64,000 nucleotides of DNA from Cantharellus purpuraceus (Eukaryota > Basidiomycota > Agaricomycetes > Cantharellales > Hydnaceae): positions 1-64,000 of the forward strand of contig JALBUN010000031.1 in NCBI GenBank assembly GCA_025174535.1, written 5' to 3'. Positions 11,295 to 22,029 of this stretch are shown here, in pieces (the stretch's first letter is position 1; every line of letters starts with the position of its first letter). The notes beneath the pieces were generated by a model. The model was given only the letters and a program-made list of their open reading frames with translations, made no database searches and had not been told where the DNA came from. The translations under genes and the position numbers were made by a program.

Positions 11295-11855
11295 TGTTAC
11301 GCACTAGGTCCGATTGGGGGTCAGAGATTGGGTCAGAGGTTTGGTCGGAGGTTTGGTCGGAGGTTTGGTCGGAGGTTTGGTCGGAGTCGGAGAAGGAGTC
11401 GGTTATGTCATGGGGGTCAGAACAGACTTGGCTTCAGCTTATGTGCTGTGCCCTCACTAATACCAGTGTCCAAGATTTCGGAGACGGAGTATGACTTAGA
11501 GAGTTAGGATCAGACTTAGGAACTAGGCGTGATTCGATATTCAAACTGGGGAATGAAGTCCCCAGTCAGGCAACTTAAATACATATTTGAAATCTAATAA
11601 TAATTACTCCAGTGATGGGTCTCCGAGGCTGACGGCCTTACATGAGTATGTCTGAGTCCGACGGGGATGGATGTCCAGGTTCCTATGGTGATGCTGATGC
11701 ATCAATTGGAACCGGAGATGGATGGGTGGAATCGGCAGTGACAATTGGACAGGTAGATGGAGACGGCGGTTTCCAAATGGAGTATAGATTTCATATGCGC
11801 GGGGATCTGAGTGGATTGGACGGGGATCTGGATGTTAATGAATATAGTCATAACA
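11295..11855 (-). repeat. LTR-D, 3' LTR of D copy 1
   Basis: 561 bp, TGTTACGCACTAGG...GAATATAGTCATAACA, reverse orientation. It contains four tandem 12-bp units GGTTTGGTCGGA (11338-11385) that are absent from most other copies, explaining its extra length. The conserved TATTTAAG and the TSS motif AGTT(C/T)(G/A)AATAT are present on the minus strand. It joins the polypurine tract at 11856. Confidence 0.88.
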
Positions 11856-11957
11856 GTATCTCCCCATTTAAGGCCAAGCCCCTGAGGCCTCATGTCCGTG
11901 GATTGAATAGGTGAGACGGTTGGGTGCAGTCAGAGTTATACTGGGGGTCTGGAGACA

Positions 11958-11966
11958 TATAAAAGG
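11958..11966 (+). promoter_or_regulatory. TATA box of the antisense Zn2Cys6 gene
   Basis: TATAAAAGG lies 15 bp before the first in-frame ATG (11973) and 28-39 bp before the next ATGs (11994, 11997). The same block is conserved in inverted form at about 23696-23704 in D copy 2. It points away from the LTR and opposite to pol. Given typical TATA-to-start spacing, translation may begin at 11994 or 11997. Confidence 0.6.
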
Positions 11967-11972
11967 AGGGGC

Positions 11973-13586
11973 ATGATTGAGGTCTTATCCTCAATGATGT
12001 CAAACCCTTTGGCAAGCATGAGCATGGCCAAGCTTGAGCAGTTGCTCTTGGCCCAACAGAAAGAAGAGGAAGAGGAGTGGAAATGGAAAGAGGAGGAGGT
12101 GGTGGAACGGAGGCGCAAGGAGGAGGAGGAGGCAGAACGGAGATGCAAGGAGGAGGAGGAGGTGGAGCGGAGACACAAGGAGGAGGAGGAAGTGGAATGG
12201 AGACAGAAGGATGAGGAGGAGGAGGAGGAGCAGAGGCGGAAAGAGGCGGTGGAGACGGGATGGAGATGGAAGGAGGAGGAGGCAAAGGCCGAGAGAGCCC
12301 GCAGGGTCAAGGAACTTGCGGCCACAATGGAGGCCATGAGACTGAAGGAAGTGGAGGAGCAGGCACACGAGCTAGAAGCCACTATGGAGGTAGAGGAGGT
12401 GACCGGGGCAGGGGGAACCAGCCACCCAGGAAGTCCAAGTGTGCCAATACGGACAGGGACCCCTGAAGTCGCCATTATTTCCGTTACACACACGGAGACA
12501 ACTCATCTGAAAACTGTCACTGCGGAGGACTCGCCGTTACGTCCATGGGTATGGCCATTGTTTGGGTTGGGTGTGGCTGAGGAAGATGAAGCGACGGAGG
12601 TGGAGAGGGCGGAGGTGGAGGCAGATCCTGATGCCAATATGGAGCTCGACGCAAATGTGGAACCCAAGGCAGGTGTGGATGTTGGGACGGATGTGGAGCC
12701 GGATCTGACTTCAAATTGTTACGAGGAAATGGCTTGGGTAGCCACAGTCGAGGCTCGCAAAAGGGCGGAGCTCTATGCTGCAACCACCAAGAAAAACCTC
12801 GACGTCGTGGTCTTTTCATTGAAGGCGTACCCAAGTGCTGATACAGAGAAGCGGGAGGCGGATCAGAGGGTCATATGGTGTAAGGCGGAGAGTCGCATTT
12901 TGGCGACCCGTAAGAAGGAGCTGTGTGTCACTAGGTCGGCAATCCAGCTTTGCAAGCGTGAGATGGAGAAGGCAGCAGCAGAACAGCAGGACAAGGAGGA
13001 GGAGAGGGAACATTTGGAGGCCACAGCAAGAAGGGGTGGACCACCCAAGGCTCTGGCTCCAATGGAGCCATTTGGCGGGCCCGGCATAACTTGCGACTTG
13101 TGTCGTGACGTGGGCATGGAGTGTGTGTGGCCTACCGGCCCAACTTGCCACCTTCAGTCCTGCGATCGTTGTCAGGGTCAGAAAGGAGGGTGTAGGATCG
13201 ATGGAAAGTTTGATCCCCGGAGTCAGAGCGTCAAGCCCCAACTAGTGGTACAAGGAGGGGCAGAGAAAGAATTGGAAGGTCGTCTGACCAAAAAGCGGCG
13301 GACGGAGACAGGTGCTGTGGCAGCTGGGGGTAGTGGTGTCAGATCGGAAGGGGCAATGACTGGTGCAGGTATGGGGCGCGTCTCTGTGCCCAATAGTACC
13401 ATGGGCCAGCTTATCCAGCTGGTTAACCTGCAGTCGGAGCACCTCCAGCGGACGGAGGGGTTGCTAGTGGACTTGGTGAAAACGATGAAATGGAAGGAGG
13501 TTCTGGAGGGTCATTGGACAGTCGGTTGTGGAAGTTCATGGCCCCTTTGGACATGGGGGATGAGAAAGATTGGGTGTTGGATGTAG
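11973..13586 (+). CDS. Antisense accessory protein of chromovirus D: coiled coil plus Zn2Cys6 motif
   Basis: A 537-codon frame lies on the strand opposite to pol, between pol and the 3' LTR. Residues about 15-140 are a highly charged Glu/Arg/Lys coiled coil made of E-E-x-E-R/W-R/W-x-K-E-E repeats. Then come an acidic middle (about 200-240), a second helical part (about 250-350), and a cysteine cluster C-x2-C-x6-C-x12-C-x2-C-x6-C at about 369-402, which fits the fungal Zn2Cys6 DNA-binding motif. A basic TKKRR tract follows. Compared with the copy at 20883-21254, the frame shifts near 13505-13545, and the real acidic C-terminus (DEKDWVLDVESDDESE) continues in frame +2 to 13717, so this copy carries a late frameshift. 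Function unknown; a DNA-binding or targeting role is inference from the motif. Further copies at 20883-23688 and 39420-39592 show it is part of the element. Confidence 0.7.
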   Translation: MIEVLSSMMSNPLASMSMAKLEQLLLAQQKEEEEEWKWKEEEVVERRRKEEEEAERRCKEEEEVERRHKEEEEVEWRQKDEEEEEEQRRKEAVETGWRWKEEEAKAERARRVKELAATMEAMRLKEVEEQAHELEATMEVEEVTGAGGTSHPGSPSVPIRTGTPEVAIISVTHTETTHLKTVTAEDSPLRPWVWPLFGLGVAEEDEATEVERAEVEADPDANMELDANVEPKAGVDVGTDVEPDLTSNCYEEMAWVATVEARKRAELYAATTKKNLDVVVFSLKAYPSADTEKREADQRVIWCKAESRILATRKKELCVTRSAIQLCKREMEKAAAEQQDKEEEREHLEATARRGGPPKALAPMEPFGGPGITCDLCRDVGMECVWPTGPTCHLQSCDRCQGQKGGCRIDGKFDPRSQSVKPQLVVQGGAEKELEGRLTKKRRTETGAVAAGGSGVRSEGAMTGAGMGRVSVPNSTMGQLIQLVNLQSEHLQRTEGLLVDLVKTMKWKEVLEGHWTVGCGSSWPLWTWGMRKIGCWM

Positions 13587-13812
13587 AGAGTGATGATGAG
13601 TCAGAGATGGCATCAGAGACGGAGCCTGAGGTAGATAAGGGGAAGGGAAACGCGATGTATAAAATAAAAATGAAAATGATTATAAATTTTGGAGCAGAGA
13701 AAAATGAGTCAGAGTGATTCCTTCGGAGCTTTTTGGGCAGGCTTGTAATTTCCCTTGTGACTTGTAATAAAATGATGATGCGAAATAATAGAATTAGCAT
13801 TAGCAATCGAAC

Positions 13813-15870
13813 TTAAAGATTCATAAGGGGGCCAGGTTTGTCTGGATAAGTGGAGTGAAAGTCAGAGACGGATTCGGATGCATGATCGAGTTTGGATGTG
13901 GAGATCCATGAGGACTCTTCATCGGTGCCTTCGTATCCAGATGCTTGTTCAGAAATACATCAAATATGTATATACAACCCATTTCCTCAAATTTTATATA
14001 ATATACTTATATTAAAACATATTTTGATATTTCATACATGATTCTCAAATTTATATAATTTACTTAGATTTAAAACATATTTTGATATTTTGACATGATT
14101 CTCAAAAATAATTCTTTTCTTTTAATTTACCAGTGGCAACTGCTTCAAGGGAATATTCTACTCCTGCTACACTTGATTTCTTTCACTCATTCTTTCTTGT
14201 ACTATACTGGTCAAATAATCTAATATACCTTGAATCCTCACCTGGTATTTGTATATCTAAATATTCTATATTATACCAATAATATTAATATATACATTAC
14301 TGTTATATTCATATAAACAATTATGTTCATCCATAACAAACATCTTATCTTTTAAAGTTTATTAAAATATGAAATATATATTTATATTTATAAAAATTTA
14401 AGATATCCAAAAAAACTCAGATATCCAAAATCTTTAAAGATATCCAGATTGTAACTCCCTATTTTTATGATCATTATTAAAATTCTGATGTACATCTTGT
14501 ATACATCAGAATATTGTATAACAGCATCCTTCTGAACAAGCGTCCCAGTCCATTTGACTAAGTACTGGAGCTTGCACTTGTATCGATGGTCAATCTTTGA
14601 GTCCAGGATCTCAGATATCTCATATTCATTGTCTCCTTCAATGATGATTGGGGGAGGTGGAGGTTGCATGCAACCAGAGATCTTGTTCATGGTAGTGGGT
14701 TCAAGCATTGATATATGGAAGACCAGATGAACTGCTCAGAAGTGGTCAGGGAGGCGGAGGGTGAAGGACCTGCTGCCTGCGCGAGCAATGACCTCATAAG
14801 GACCTAAGTATTTCTTGGAGAGTTTCTTCAATGGATGGGTGGTCTGGAAATGTTTGGCCTTAACAAATACTTTGTCTCCAATTTGCAGGTCTGGAGCTGG
14901 AATGCGGTGTCGGTCTGCGGAGACTTGATATTGTTTCTGGGCATTGGAGATGGTTTCTCAGAGGTGTTGGTGTAGTTGATTGAGGTCAGTTATGAATTGG
15001 CGGGCTTTGGTGGAGGCAAGTTCTTTCTCAGGGTGGACGGAGATGTTTGGATGATAGCCTTTATTAGCAAAGAACAGAGAGACGCCAGTAGTCACGTTCG
15101 GAGTGTTGTTGTAGGCAAACTCTGTGATCGGAAGTAGATCAGCCCAGTTGTCTTGTTGATAGTTACAATAGATTTGGAGGTATTGTTCCAGGGACTGATT
15201 CATTCGTTCTGTTTGTCCGTCTCCTTCAGGGTGGTATCCAGAGGTGAAATGAAGCTTCATGTTGAGAGCCTTTCCTAATGTGCGGAAGAAGGAGGACACG
15301 AACTCTGAGCCCCAATCGGACGTGACATGCGATGGGACTCCATGTTTAGAGAATACGTAGAGAATGAACAATTTAGCTAGCAAGGCGGAGGTGATGGTGT
15401 CATGCGTCGGAATGAATAGTGACTGTTTGGTGAACCTGTCGACAATCATGAGTATGGTGTCATATCTGAGAGATGGGGGGAGCTTCTCTATGAAATCCAT
15501 GGAGATGGAGTTCCATGGTTGCTCTGGGACCAGAAGTTGCTTAAGCGTTCCGTAGGGTTTGTGCCTTAGCAATTTTGAGCGCATACATGTGGTGCAGGAG
15601 TTACAGTAGTGTTGAATGTATTCTCGCATTTTTGGCCATACATAGTCTCATCAGATTAATCCTTGTGTGTGATTTTGCCCAAAATGGCCCGAGATCAGGT
15701 GATCATGATAATACTGCAAAACTTGGAGTTGGAGACCGTTGGTGTCAGGGATGTATATCTGGTTGTTGTGTCAGAGGTGTCCTTCAGGGTCAAGTGACCA
15801 TTTTGGATCAGAAGGGTTGTCCAAGTGTTTAACTGCAACAGGATCGGATCAGAGTGATGAGCGGATGTCG
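13813..15870 (-). pseudogene. Integrase and chromodomain of D copy 1 (split by MITE 2)
   Basis: On the minus strand there is an H2C2-type zinc finger (around HFGQN...CNSCTTCMRSK). The catalytic core follows with Asp in SMDFIEKLP, Asp in TSDWGSEF and Glu in DGQTERMNQSLEQYL (D,D-35-E), the C-terminal GPY-like region, and a chromodomain (YEISEILDSKID...YLVKWTG). The MITE at 13940-14544 sits right after KWTG; the rest (EESSWIS...PGPLMNL) ends at 13813. Integrase inserts the cDNA, and chromodomains of this group can bind histone marks. Stop codons and frame changes upstream (about 15650-15720) and the MITE inactivate it. Confidence 0.82.
13940..14544. mobile_element. MITE copy 2, TSD CCA
   Basis: 605 bp bounded by GATGCTTGTTCAG and CTGAACAAGCGTC, with CCA at 13937-13939 and 14545-14547. 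Removal restores the D-family chromodomain sequence 'tatccagtccatttgac'. It is about 38 bp longer than the other copies. The duplication is 3 bp but not TWA, unlike the three other complete copies. Confidence 0.8.
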
Positions 15871-16124
15871 GAGCGGAGTTGGTCGATATCCATAATGGTG
15901 ACAGCTCGGAGGGTGGGAGTCATGAGGGTGGATGCTTGTAGGGACGATGCCAGCTGCTCATTAGTAAACACAGGGCAAAAGTTGTGGGGGTTTACAGTGG
16001 CATAGTCGCTATTCCCCTCTTTAGGGTAGACGTCCCATCGTCTAGTTAAAGCGTTGGGCTTTGCTCCGAGTTGACCAGGACGGAAACGGATAATGAGACT
16101 GAACTGAGATAGGTATTTGGACCA

Positions 16125-17900
16125 TCAGACTTGTCTCTGGGTGAGCAGTTTCATTGTGGAGAAGTATTCCAAGTTTTTGTGGTCAGTTATGATGTCCACC
16201 GGATCGGAGGGGCCTTCAAGGTAGTGTCTCCATATCCAGAAGGCTTCATATATGGCAAGGAGCTCTTTGTCATGGATGTCATAGTTCAGTTCGGGGGGTG
16301 TAAATGTATGTGAGTGAAAAGCAATCAGATGGACTTGTCCGTTGTCCGGAGAGATGATGGACAGGATTGTGGCAAGTGCATAGTCGGAGGCATCGGTCTC
16401 TAATAGGATAGGAATGTCTGGAACCCAATGAGTCAGTATCAGAGTGGAAGTAAAGGCCTTTTTCAAGGTCTCAAAGCTCTGTCTACAATCGTCAGTGAAA
16501 TTCCATTGGATACCCTTCCTAGTGAGTTGGGTGAGCAGAACAGTGATATCAGAGTAGCCATGAATGAAGCAGCGGTAGAAGTTGGTGAACCCTAGGAAGG
16601 ACTGTATGTCCTTGACTTTCTGGGGTTCCAGCCATTCCTGTATGGCTTTGATTTTGTCATTGGACATTGTCAACCCTGCTGGGGAGAGGATATAGCCTAG
16701 GTATTCAACCAAGTTGGAGTGGAATTCGCATTTGTCAGCGTGGGCAAAGAGGCCATGTTTTTGGAGACATCGGAGTACCTCTTGGACATGTGTCCAATGT
16801 TCTTCTTCGTTGTCCGAATATACCAGAATGTTGTCTAAGACGCTTGTTCGGAATCATGTCAGTATACAATATTCTGATGTATATGAGATATACATCAGAA
16901 TTTCAATGATACATAAAGCCAGGGAGTTACAATTTGGATATCTTAAAAGATTTCGGATGTGTGAAATTTTCATAAATATAAACATATATTCTATATTTTA
17001 ATAAACTTTAAAAGATGAGATATTTGGTTGAGATGAACATAATCATTTACATGGATATAATAGAAATGTATGTATTAATATAATTGGTATTATATAGGGT
17101 ATTTAGATATACAAATACCAGGTGGGGATTAAAGATAGTTCAAATTATGTTACAAGTATTGTATAAGAAAGAATCAATGATATTTGGATGTTCCCTCAAG
17201 AGAGTTGCCACCACTAAATGGGGAAAAAACAGTTATTTTTGTGAATTATGCCAAAATATCACAATAGGTTTTAATCTAGTATATTGTGTAAAATTTGAGA
17301 ATCACATTGAAATATGAAAATAAGTTTTAATCTAAGTGTATTGTGTAAAATTTGAGGAAAATAGGTTGTATATACGTATTTGTTGTATTTCTGAACAAGC
17401 GTCTAAGTAAATGAGGACAGTCACATTGAGGAGGTCGGCAAAGGTATCATTCATGAACCTCTGGAAGGCGGCTGGAGCATTGGTTAGTCCGAAGGGCATG
17501 ATGCACCACTCGAAAGATCCATATCGTGTGCAGAAGGTCATTTTCCATTCATTGCCTTCTTGGATGCGGACTAGATGGTAAGCATGTTGGAGATCTATTT
17601 TGGAATAGATCTTAGCCTTTCGAGGACTTTTGAGTAGGTCCGCGGTGTGGGGTATTGGGTATCGGTCTTTCTTGGTGATCTTGTTGAGTCCACGGAAGTC
17701 GACGCATAGACGGAGTGATCCATCCTTTTTGCGGACAAATAGGACTGGAGCTCCATGAGGAGATAGGGATGGGCGGATGAAGCCCATAGCCAAGTTCTCA
17801 TCTATGAATGTTCAGAGAGCCAGTAGCTCTTTTTGGGATAGCAAGTAGATAGGGCCAAGCGGAGGGGTGGAGTTGTCATCCAGTTCGATCTTGAGGTCAT
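16125..17900 (-). pseudogene. Reverse transcriptase and RNase H of D copy 1 (split by MITE 3)
   Basis: On the minus strand from about 17900: the RT fingers/palm ([67 protein letters not shown]) and the active-site box YLDNILVYSD. That box has Asn where most Ty3 enzymes have the second Asp. The connection (EYLGYILSP, FLGFTNFYRCFI) and RNase H (LLETDASDYALATIL...HDKELLAIYEAF) follow. A 567-bp MITE interrupts the active-site box at 16837-17403, right at codons Leu-Asp. Translation of pol is therefore impossible in this copy. Confidence 0.85.
16837..17403. mobile_element. MITE copy 3, TSD TAA, inside reverse transcriptase
   Basis: 567 bp with termini GACGCTTGTTCGGA / TCTGAACAAGCGTC and TAA at 16834-16836 and 17404-17406. 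Excising it with one TAA rejoins the codons of the YLDN box exactly, so the site is a clean insertion. The internal palindrome ATTCTGATGTATAT/ATATACATCAGAAT is intact (about 16872-16902). Confidence 0.86.
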
Positions 17901-18000
17901 ATGGTCAGTGTTCTGCTAGGGAGTCGGCTTTAGACTTGCTGAACACGTCAGCGAACTCATGATACTCCTTAGGGACCATAGATAGATCCGGTGGAGTTGA

Positions 18001-18834
18001 TCAGGCGGAACAAGCGGCAAGGAATATCAGATCGGAGAGGTGGACCTGGAATGTGTGGGAACCATCCAGTTTGCTTAGTCTGGTGAAGACCATAGCGTCC
18101 ACCAGTGATATAAACGGCAGGGCGGACAGAGTATCTATCGGAGCGGAGTCAGTGGAGGTGGAAGATAATTTCGCACCTAAAGTTGCTGGTGACGTCGGGG
18201 ATGACACAGCCTGTACTGGGGAATGGAATGTGATATGGCCCAGTGCCCAGTCAATCAACGGATTGTAGCGGGTGAGCCAATTATGTCTGAGAACCACAGA
18301 ACAGCTGGAGTCAAGCGGAGTAACATAGAATGTAAGGTTCTGGATTTCTCCAACAGAAAAACAGATAGACAGATCTATAGCTCGTGAAATAACAGCATTA
18401 GTAGTGCCATCAAATAATCGGAGCGATATCGGAGTTATGGTGTATGTATGGAGTTTATGTAAATCGGAAAAAGAGGAATTGAGGAAACAGTGAGTAGAAC
18501 CGGAGTCAATTAATGCTTGAATAGCGGTATCGGGAATGGAGTCGGAGTAGACAAGGAGGGTAAGGGAGTCAGAGTGGGAAAGAGTGGATGTGTTCAGGCG
18601 GACCTTGTTTGTCATACAGGGAGTACCAACGCAGCCCTCAGCCCGTACAGAGGCTATAGGACTGCTTACTATTTTTTTGGGTCCGTTGCTTTTGCATCGG
18701 ACTTGTCTGTCGTGGCGTTGGCGGCACGGCCTTTTGCCTTTGCTGCGGACAAGGTTGCCTTGTTGCAATCCTTGGCTTGGTGGCCAGGCTTTCCACAGAA
18801 CAGACAGAGGTTGTTGTCCATGCGGCACTGGCAT
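18001..18834 (-). pseudogene. Aspartic protease region of D copy 1
   Basis: The minus-strand frame includes the retropepsin active site ALIDSGSTHCFLN, preceded by IPDTAIQ, and a later VVLRHNWLTRYNPLIDW block typical of Ty3 proteases next to the RT. It would mature the Gag-Pol polyprotein. It follows gag in a shifted frame; the first part of this frame is gag read out of frame. The end at 18001 is a stop just before the RT region. A second, more decayed copy lies at about 56350-56960. Confidence 0.72.
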
Positions 18835-19360
18835 TCCTGCTGGGTAAGTTTTCCGTCCTTCCCCAGCTTGGTGGAGAGGTCCGGAGTACTCTTACGAGCT
18901 CCAGAGTTATTGCTGGTGCCGGAATTGTTCTGACTGGAACTGGAAGTGGCAGCGTTACAAGTGTTTGACTTCTGGCCTGAGTTGGTGGTGGTCCTCTTAT
19001 CGGAGCCCTTGTTGGACTTAGGGGTCTTGTCCGATGATTTGTCCAATTTGTTGTTAGCCAAATTTTTGCAGGAGACCTCAGATTGACATTCCCAATAATG
19101 GGCATCAATGGATTGGGCAAGCTTGCAGAGGTTAACCAAAGTATCTGGCTTACTGACACGTGATATCTCGTCCTTGATGCGGGATGGGAGTCCAACGTAA
19201 AATTGGCATTGGAGTGCGGCGTTGGCCCCATTGGACTTTTGGGGCTAGCTGCTGGAAACTCACAATGTATTTTGTGATTTTGTGATTTTCCTTCATCTGA
19301 AGTTGATTGAGTTCATTCTCGGTGTCGGCCTCAGGGTTGTAAGGACCAAAATTGGTCCGA
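18638..19360 (-). pseudogene. Gag (C-terminal part) of D copy 1
   Basis: The minus strand encodes the Gag region YNPEA...LNQLQMKENHKI..YIVSFQQLAP, then after a frame change VNLCKLAQSIDAHYWE, a Ser/Asn/Lys-rich linker, and the zinc knuckle CLFCGKPGHQAKDC (C-x2-C-x4-H-x4-C). Gag forms the particle and binds the RNA. The N-terminal half is lost at the junction near 19360 with D copy 2. A longer gag from the same family is at 63117-64000. Confidence 0.78.
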
Positions 19361-20732
19361 AGTCCATGATCCGAAATGGTCACTTGACCCCAAAGGACAC
19401 CTCTGACACAACAACCGGATATACATCCCCGACACCAATGGCCTCCGACTCCGAGTTTTGCAGTATTACCATGATCACCCAATCTCAGGCCATTTTGGGC
19501 AAAATTGCACACAAGGATTAATCCAACAAGACTATGTATGGCCAAAAATGTGAGAATACATTCAACACTACTGTAACTCCTGCACCACGTGTATGCGCTC
19601 AAAATTGCAAAGGCACAAACCCTACAGAATGCTTAAGCAACTTCCGGTCCCGGAGCAACCATGGAACTCCATCTCCATGGATTTCATAGAGAAGCTCCCT
19701 CCATCGCTCGGATATGATACCATACTCATGATTGTTAACAGGTTCACTAAACTCATTCCAACGCATGACACCATCACCTCCGCCTCGCTAGCTAAATTGT
19801 TCATTCTCCATGTATTCTCTAAACATGGAGTCCCATCGCATGTCACATCCAATCAGGGCCCAGAGTTTGTGTCCTCCTTCTTCCGCACATTAGGAAAGGC
19901 TCTCGACATGAAGCTTCACTTCACCTCTGGATACCACCCTGAAGGAGATGGACAAACAGAACGAATGAATCAGTCCCTGGAACAATAACTCCAAATCTAT
20001 TGTAACTATCAACAAGACAACTGGGCTGATCTACTTCCGATCACAGAGTTTGCCTACAACAATGCGCTGAACGCGACTACTGGCATCTCTCTGTTCTTTG
20101 CTAATAAAGGCTATCATCCGAACATCTCCATCCACCCTGAGAAAGAACTTGCCTCCACCAAAGCCCGCCAATTCATAACTGACCTCGATCAACTACACCA
20201 ACATCTCCGAGAAACCATCTCCAATGCCCAGAAACAATATCAAGTCTCCACAGACCAACACCGCATTCCAGCTCCAGACCTGCAAATTGGAGACAAAGTA
20301 TTTGTTAAGGCCAAACACTTCTGGACCACCCGCCCATCGAAGAAACTCTCTGAGAAATACTTAGGTCCTTATGAGGTCATTGCTCACGCAGGCAGCAGGT
20401 CCTTCACCCTCCGCCTCCTGGACCACTTCTGAGCAGTTCATCTGGTCTTCCATATATCAATGCTCGAACCTGCTACTACGAACAAGATCTCCCCACCTCC
20501 CCCGATCATCATTGAAGGAGACAATGAATATGAGATATCTGAGATCCTGGACTCAAAGATCGACCGTCGATACAAGTGCAAGCTCCAGTACTTAGTCAAA
20601 TGGACTGGATACGAAGGCACCAATGAAGAGTCTTCATGGATCTCCACATCTGAACTCGATCATGCATCCGAATCCATCTCCGACTTTCACTCCGCTTATC
20701 CAGACAAACCTGGCCCTCTTATGAATCTTTAA
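19361..20732 (+). pseudogene. Integrase and chromodomain of D copy 2
   Basis: The forward strand carries CMRSKLQRHKPYRMLKQLPVPEQPW, SMDFIEKLP, TSNQGPEF (catalytic Asp changed to Asn here), DGQTERMNQSLEQ, and a chromodomain at about 20485-20732 ending PDKPGPLMNL. In-frame stops appear at 19986 (TAC to TAA) and near 20430 (DHF-stop-AV, from CGA). The N-terminal zinc-finger region around 19400-19590 is frame-shifted. Confidence 0.8.
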
Positions 20733-20882
20733 GTCCCATTACTAATGCTAATTCTATTATTTCGCATCATCATTTTATTACAAGTCACAAGGGAAATTAC
20801 CACCCTAAAATACTCCGAAGGAATATCACTCTGACTCATTTTTCTCCACTCTGAAACTTATAATCATTTTCATTTTTTATTT

Positions 20883-21625
20883 TTATACATCACGTTTCCT
20901 TTTTCCCTTCCCCTTATCTACCTCAGGCTCCGTCTCTGACTCATCATCACTCTCTACATCCAACACCCAATCTTTCTCATCCCCCATGTCCGAATCCTTG
21001 TCCAAAGGGGCCATGACCTTCCACAACCAATGTAACTCGGCCGTCTGCTGACCCTCCAGAACCTCCTTCCGTTTCATCATCCTCACCAAGTCCACTAGCA
21101 ACCCCTCCGTCCGCTGGAGGTGCTCTGACTGCAGGTTAACCAGCCAGATAAGCTGGCCCATGGTACTATTGGGCGCAGAGACGCGCCCCATACCTGCACT
21201 GGTCATCGCCCCTTCTGATCCAACACTGCTACCCCCGGCTGCCACAGCACCCATCTCTGTCCACTGCTTTTTGGTCAGATGACCTTCCGATTCCTTCTCC
21301 GCTCCTCCTTGTACGACTAGTTGGGGCTTGATGCTCTGACTCCAGGGATTGAACTTTCCATCAATCCTACACCCTCCTTTCTGACCCTGACAACGATCGC
21401 AGGACCAAAGTCAGCGAGTTGGGCCGGTAGGCCACATGCACTCCACGCCCACATCACGACACAAGTCGCAAGTTATGCCGGGCCTGCCAAATGGCTCCAC
21501 TGGAGCCAGAGCCTTGGGTGGTCCACCCCTTCTCACTGTGGCCTCCAAGTGTTCCCTCTCCTCCTCCTTGTCCTGCTGTTCTGCCACTGCCTTCTCCATC
21601 TTGTGCTTGCGACAAGATCTCTGGT
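20883..21625 (-). pseudogene. Antisense Zn2Cys6 gene, C-terminal half (D copy 2, first unit)
   Basis: The minus strand encodes MEKAVAEQQDKEEEREHLE, the zinc cluster start ITCDLCRDVGVECMW, then AVAAGGSSVGSEGAMTSAGM, VNLQSEHLQRTEGLLVDLV and the acidic C-terminus DEKDWVLDVESDDESE...KGKRKRDV. This copy preserves the correct C-terminal frame that is shifted in copy 1. Its N-terminal coiled-coil half is absent because the tandem junction at about 21612 cuts it. The gene ends about 150 bp from the pol stop; the two are convergent. Confidence 0.72.
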
Positions 21626-21877
21626 CGCACGCAACCTCCACCTCCCCCGATCATCATTGAAGGAGACAATGAATATGAGATATCTGAGATCCTGGACTCA
21701 AAGATTGACCGTCGATACAAGTGCAAGCTCCAGTACTTAGTCAAATGGACTGGATACAAAGGCACCAATGAAGAGTCCTCATGGATCTCCACATCCAAAC
21801 TCGATCATGCATCTGAATCCATCTCTGACTTTCACTCCACTTATCCAGACAAACCTGGCCCTCTTATGAATCTTTAA
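21613..21877 (+). pseudogene. Second chromodomain copy in D copy 2
   Basis: Encodes KISGRTQPPPPPIIIEGDNE, then YEISEILDSKIDRRYKC, YLVKWTGYKGTNEESSWIS and the pol C-terminus PDKPGPLMNL. It is the second unit of the tandem duplication and is not attached to an integrase, so it is a stranded domain. Its frame is open. Confidence 0.78.
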
Positions 21878-22029
21878 GTTTGATTACTAATGCTAATTCT
21901 ATTATTTCGCATCGTCATTTTATTACAAGTCACAAGGGAAATTACAAGCCTGCCCAAGAAACTCCGAAGGAATCACTCTGCCTCATTTTTCTCCGCTCCA
22001 AAATTTATAATCATTTTCATTTTCATTTT

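Larger units (their letters stand above)
11295..19360 (-). mobile_element. Chromovirus D, copy 1 (5'-truncated, reverse)
   Basis: Read on the minus strand: truncated gag, protease, reverse transcriptase, RNase H, integrase and chromodomain. These are followed by an antisense Zn2Cys6 gene (11973-13717, plus strand), a polypurine tract (AAATGGGGAGATAC, complement of 11856-11869) and a 3' LTR (11295-11855). Two MITEs split it (13940-14544 in the chromodomain, 16837-17403 at the reverse-transcriptase active site). The 5' LTR and N-terminal gag are missing: at about 19360 it meets D copy 2 head to head. The order PR-RT-RH-INT-chromodomain identifies Ty3/Metaviridae, chromovirus branch. Indels and stops make it inactive. 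Confidence 0.88.

Noticed and set aside
12000..12368. Long minus-strand ORFs rich in Leu/Pro/Ser opposite the Glu-rich coiled coil
   Set aside because: Mirror frames of GAG/GAA/AAG-rich coding DNA are open by composition. The plus frame has the coiled coil and zinc cluster and is the conserved one.
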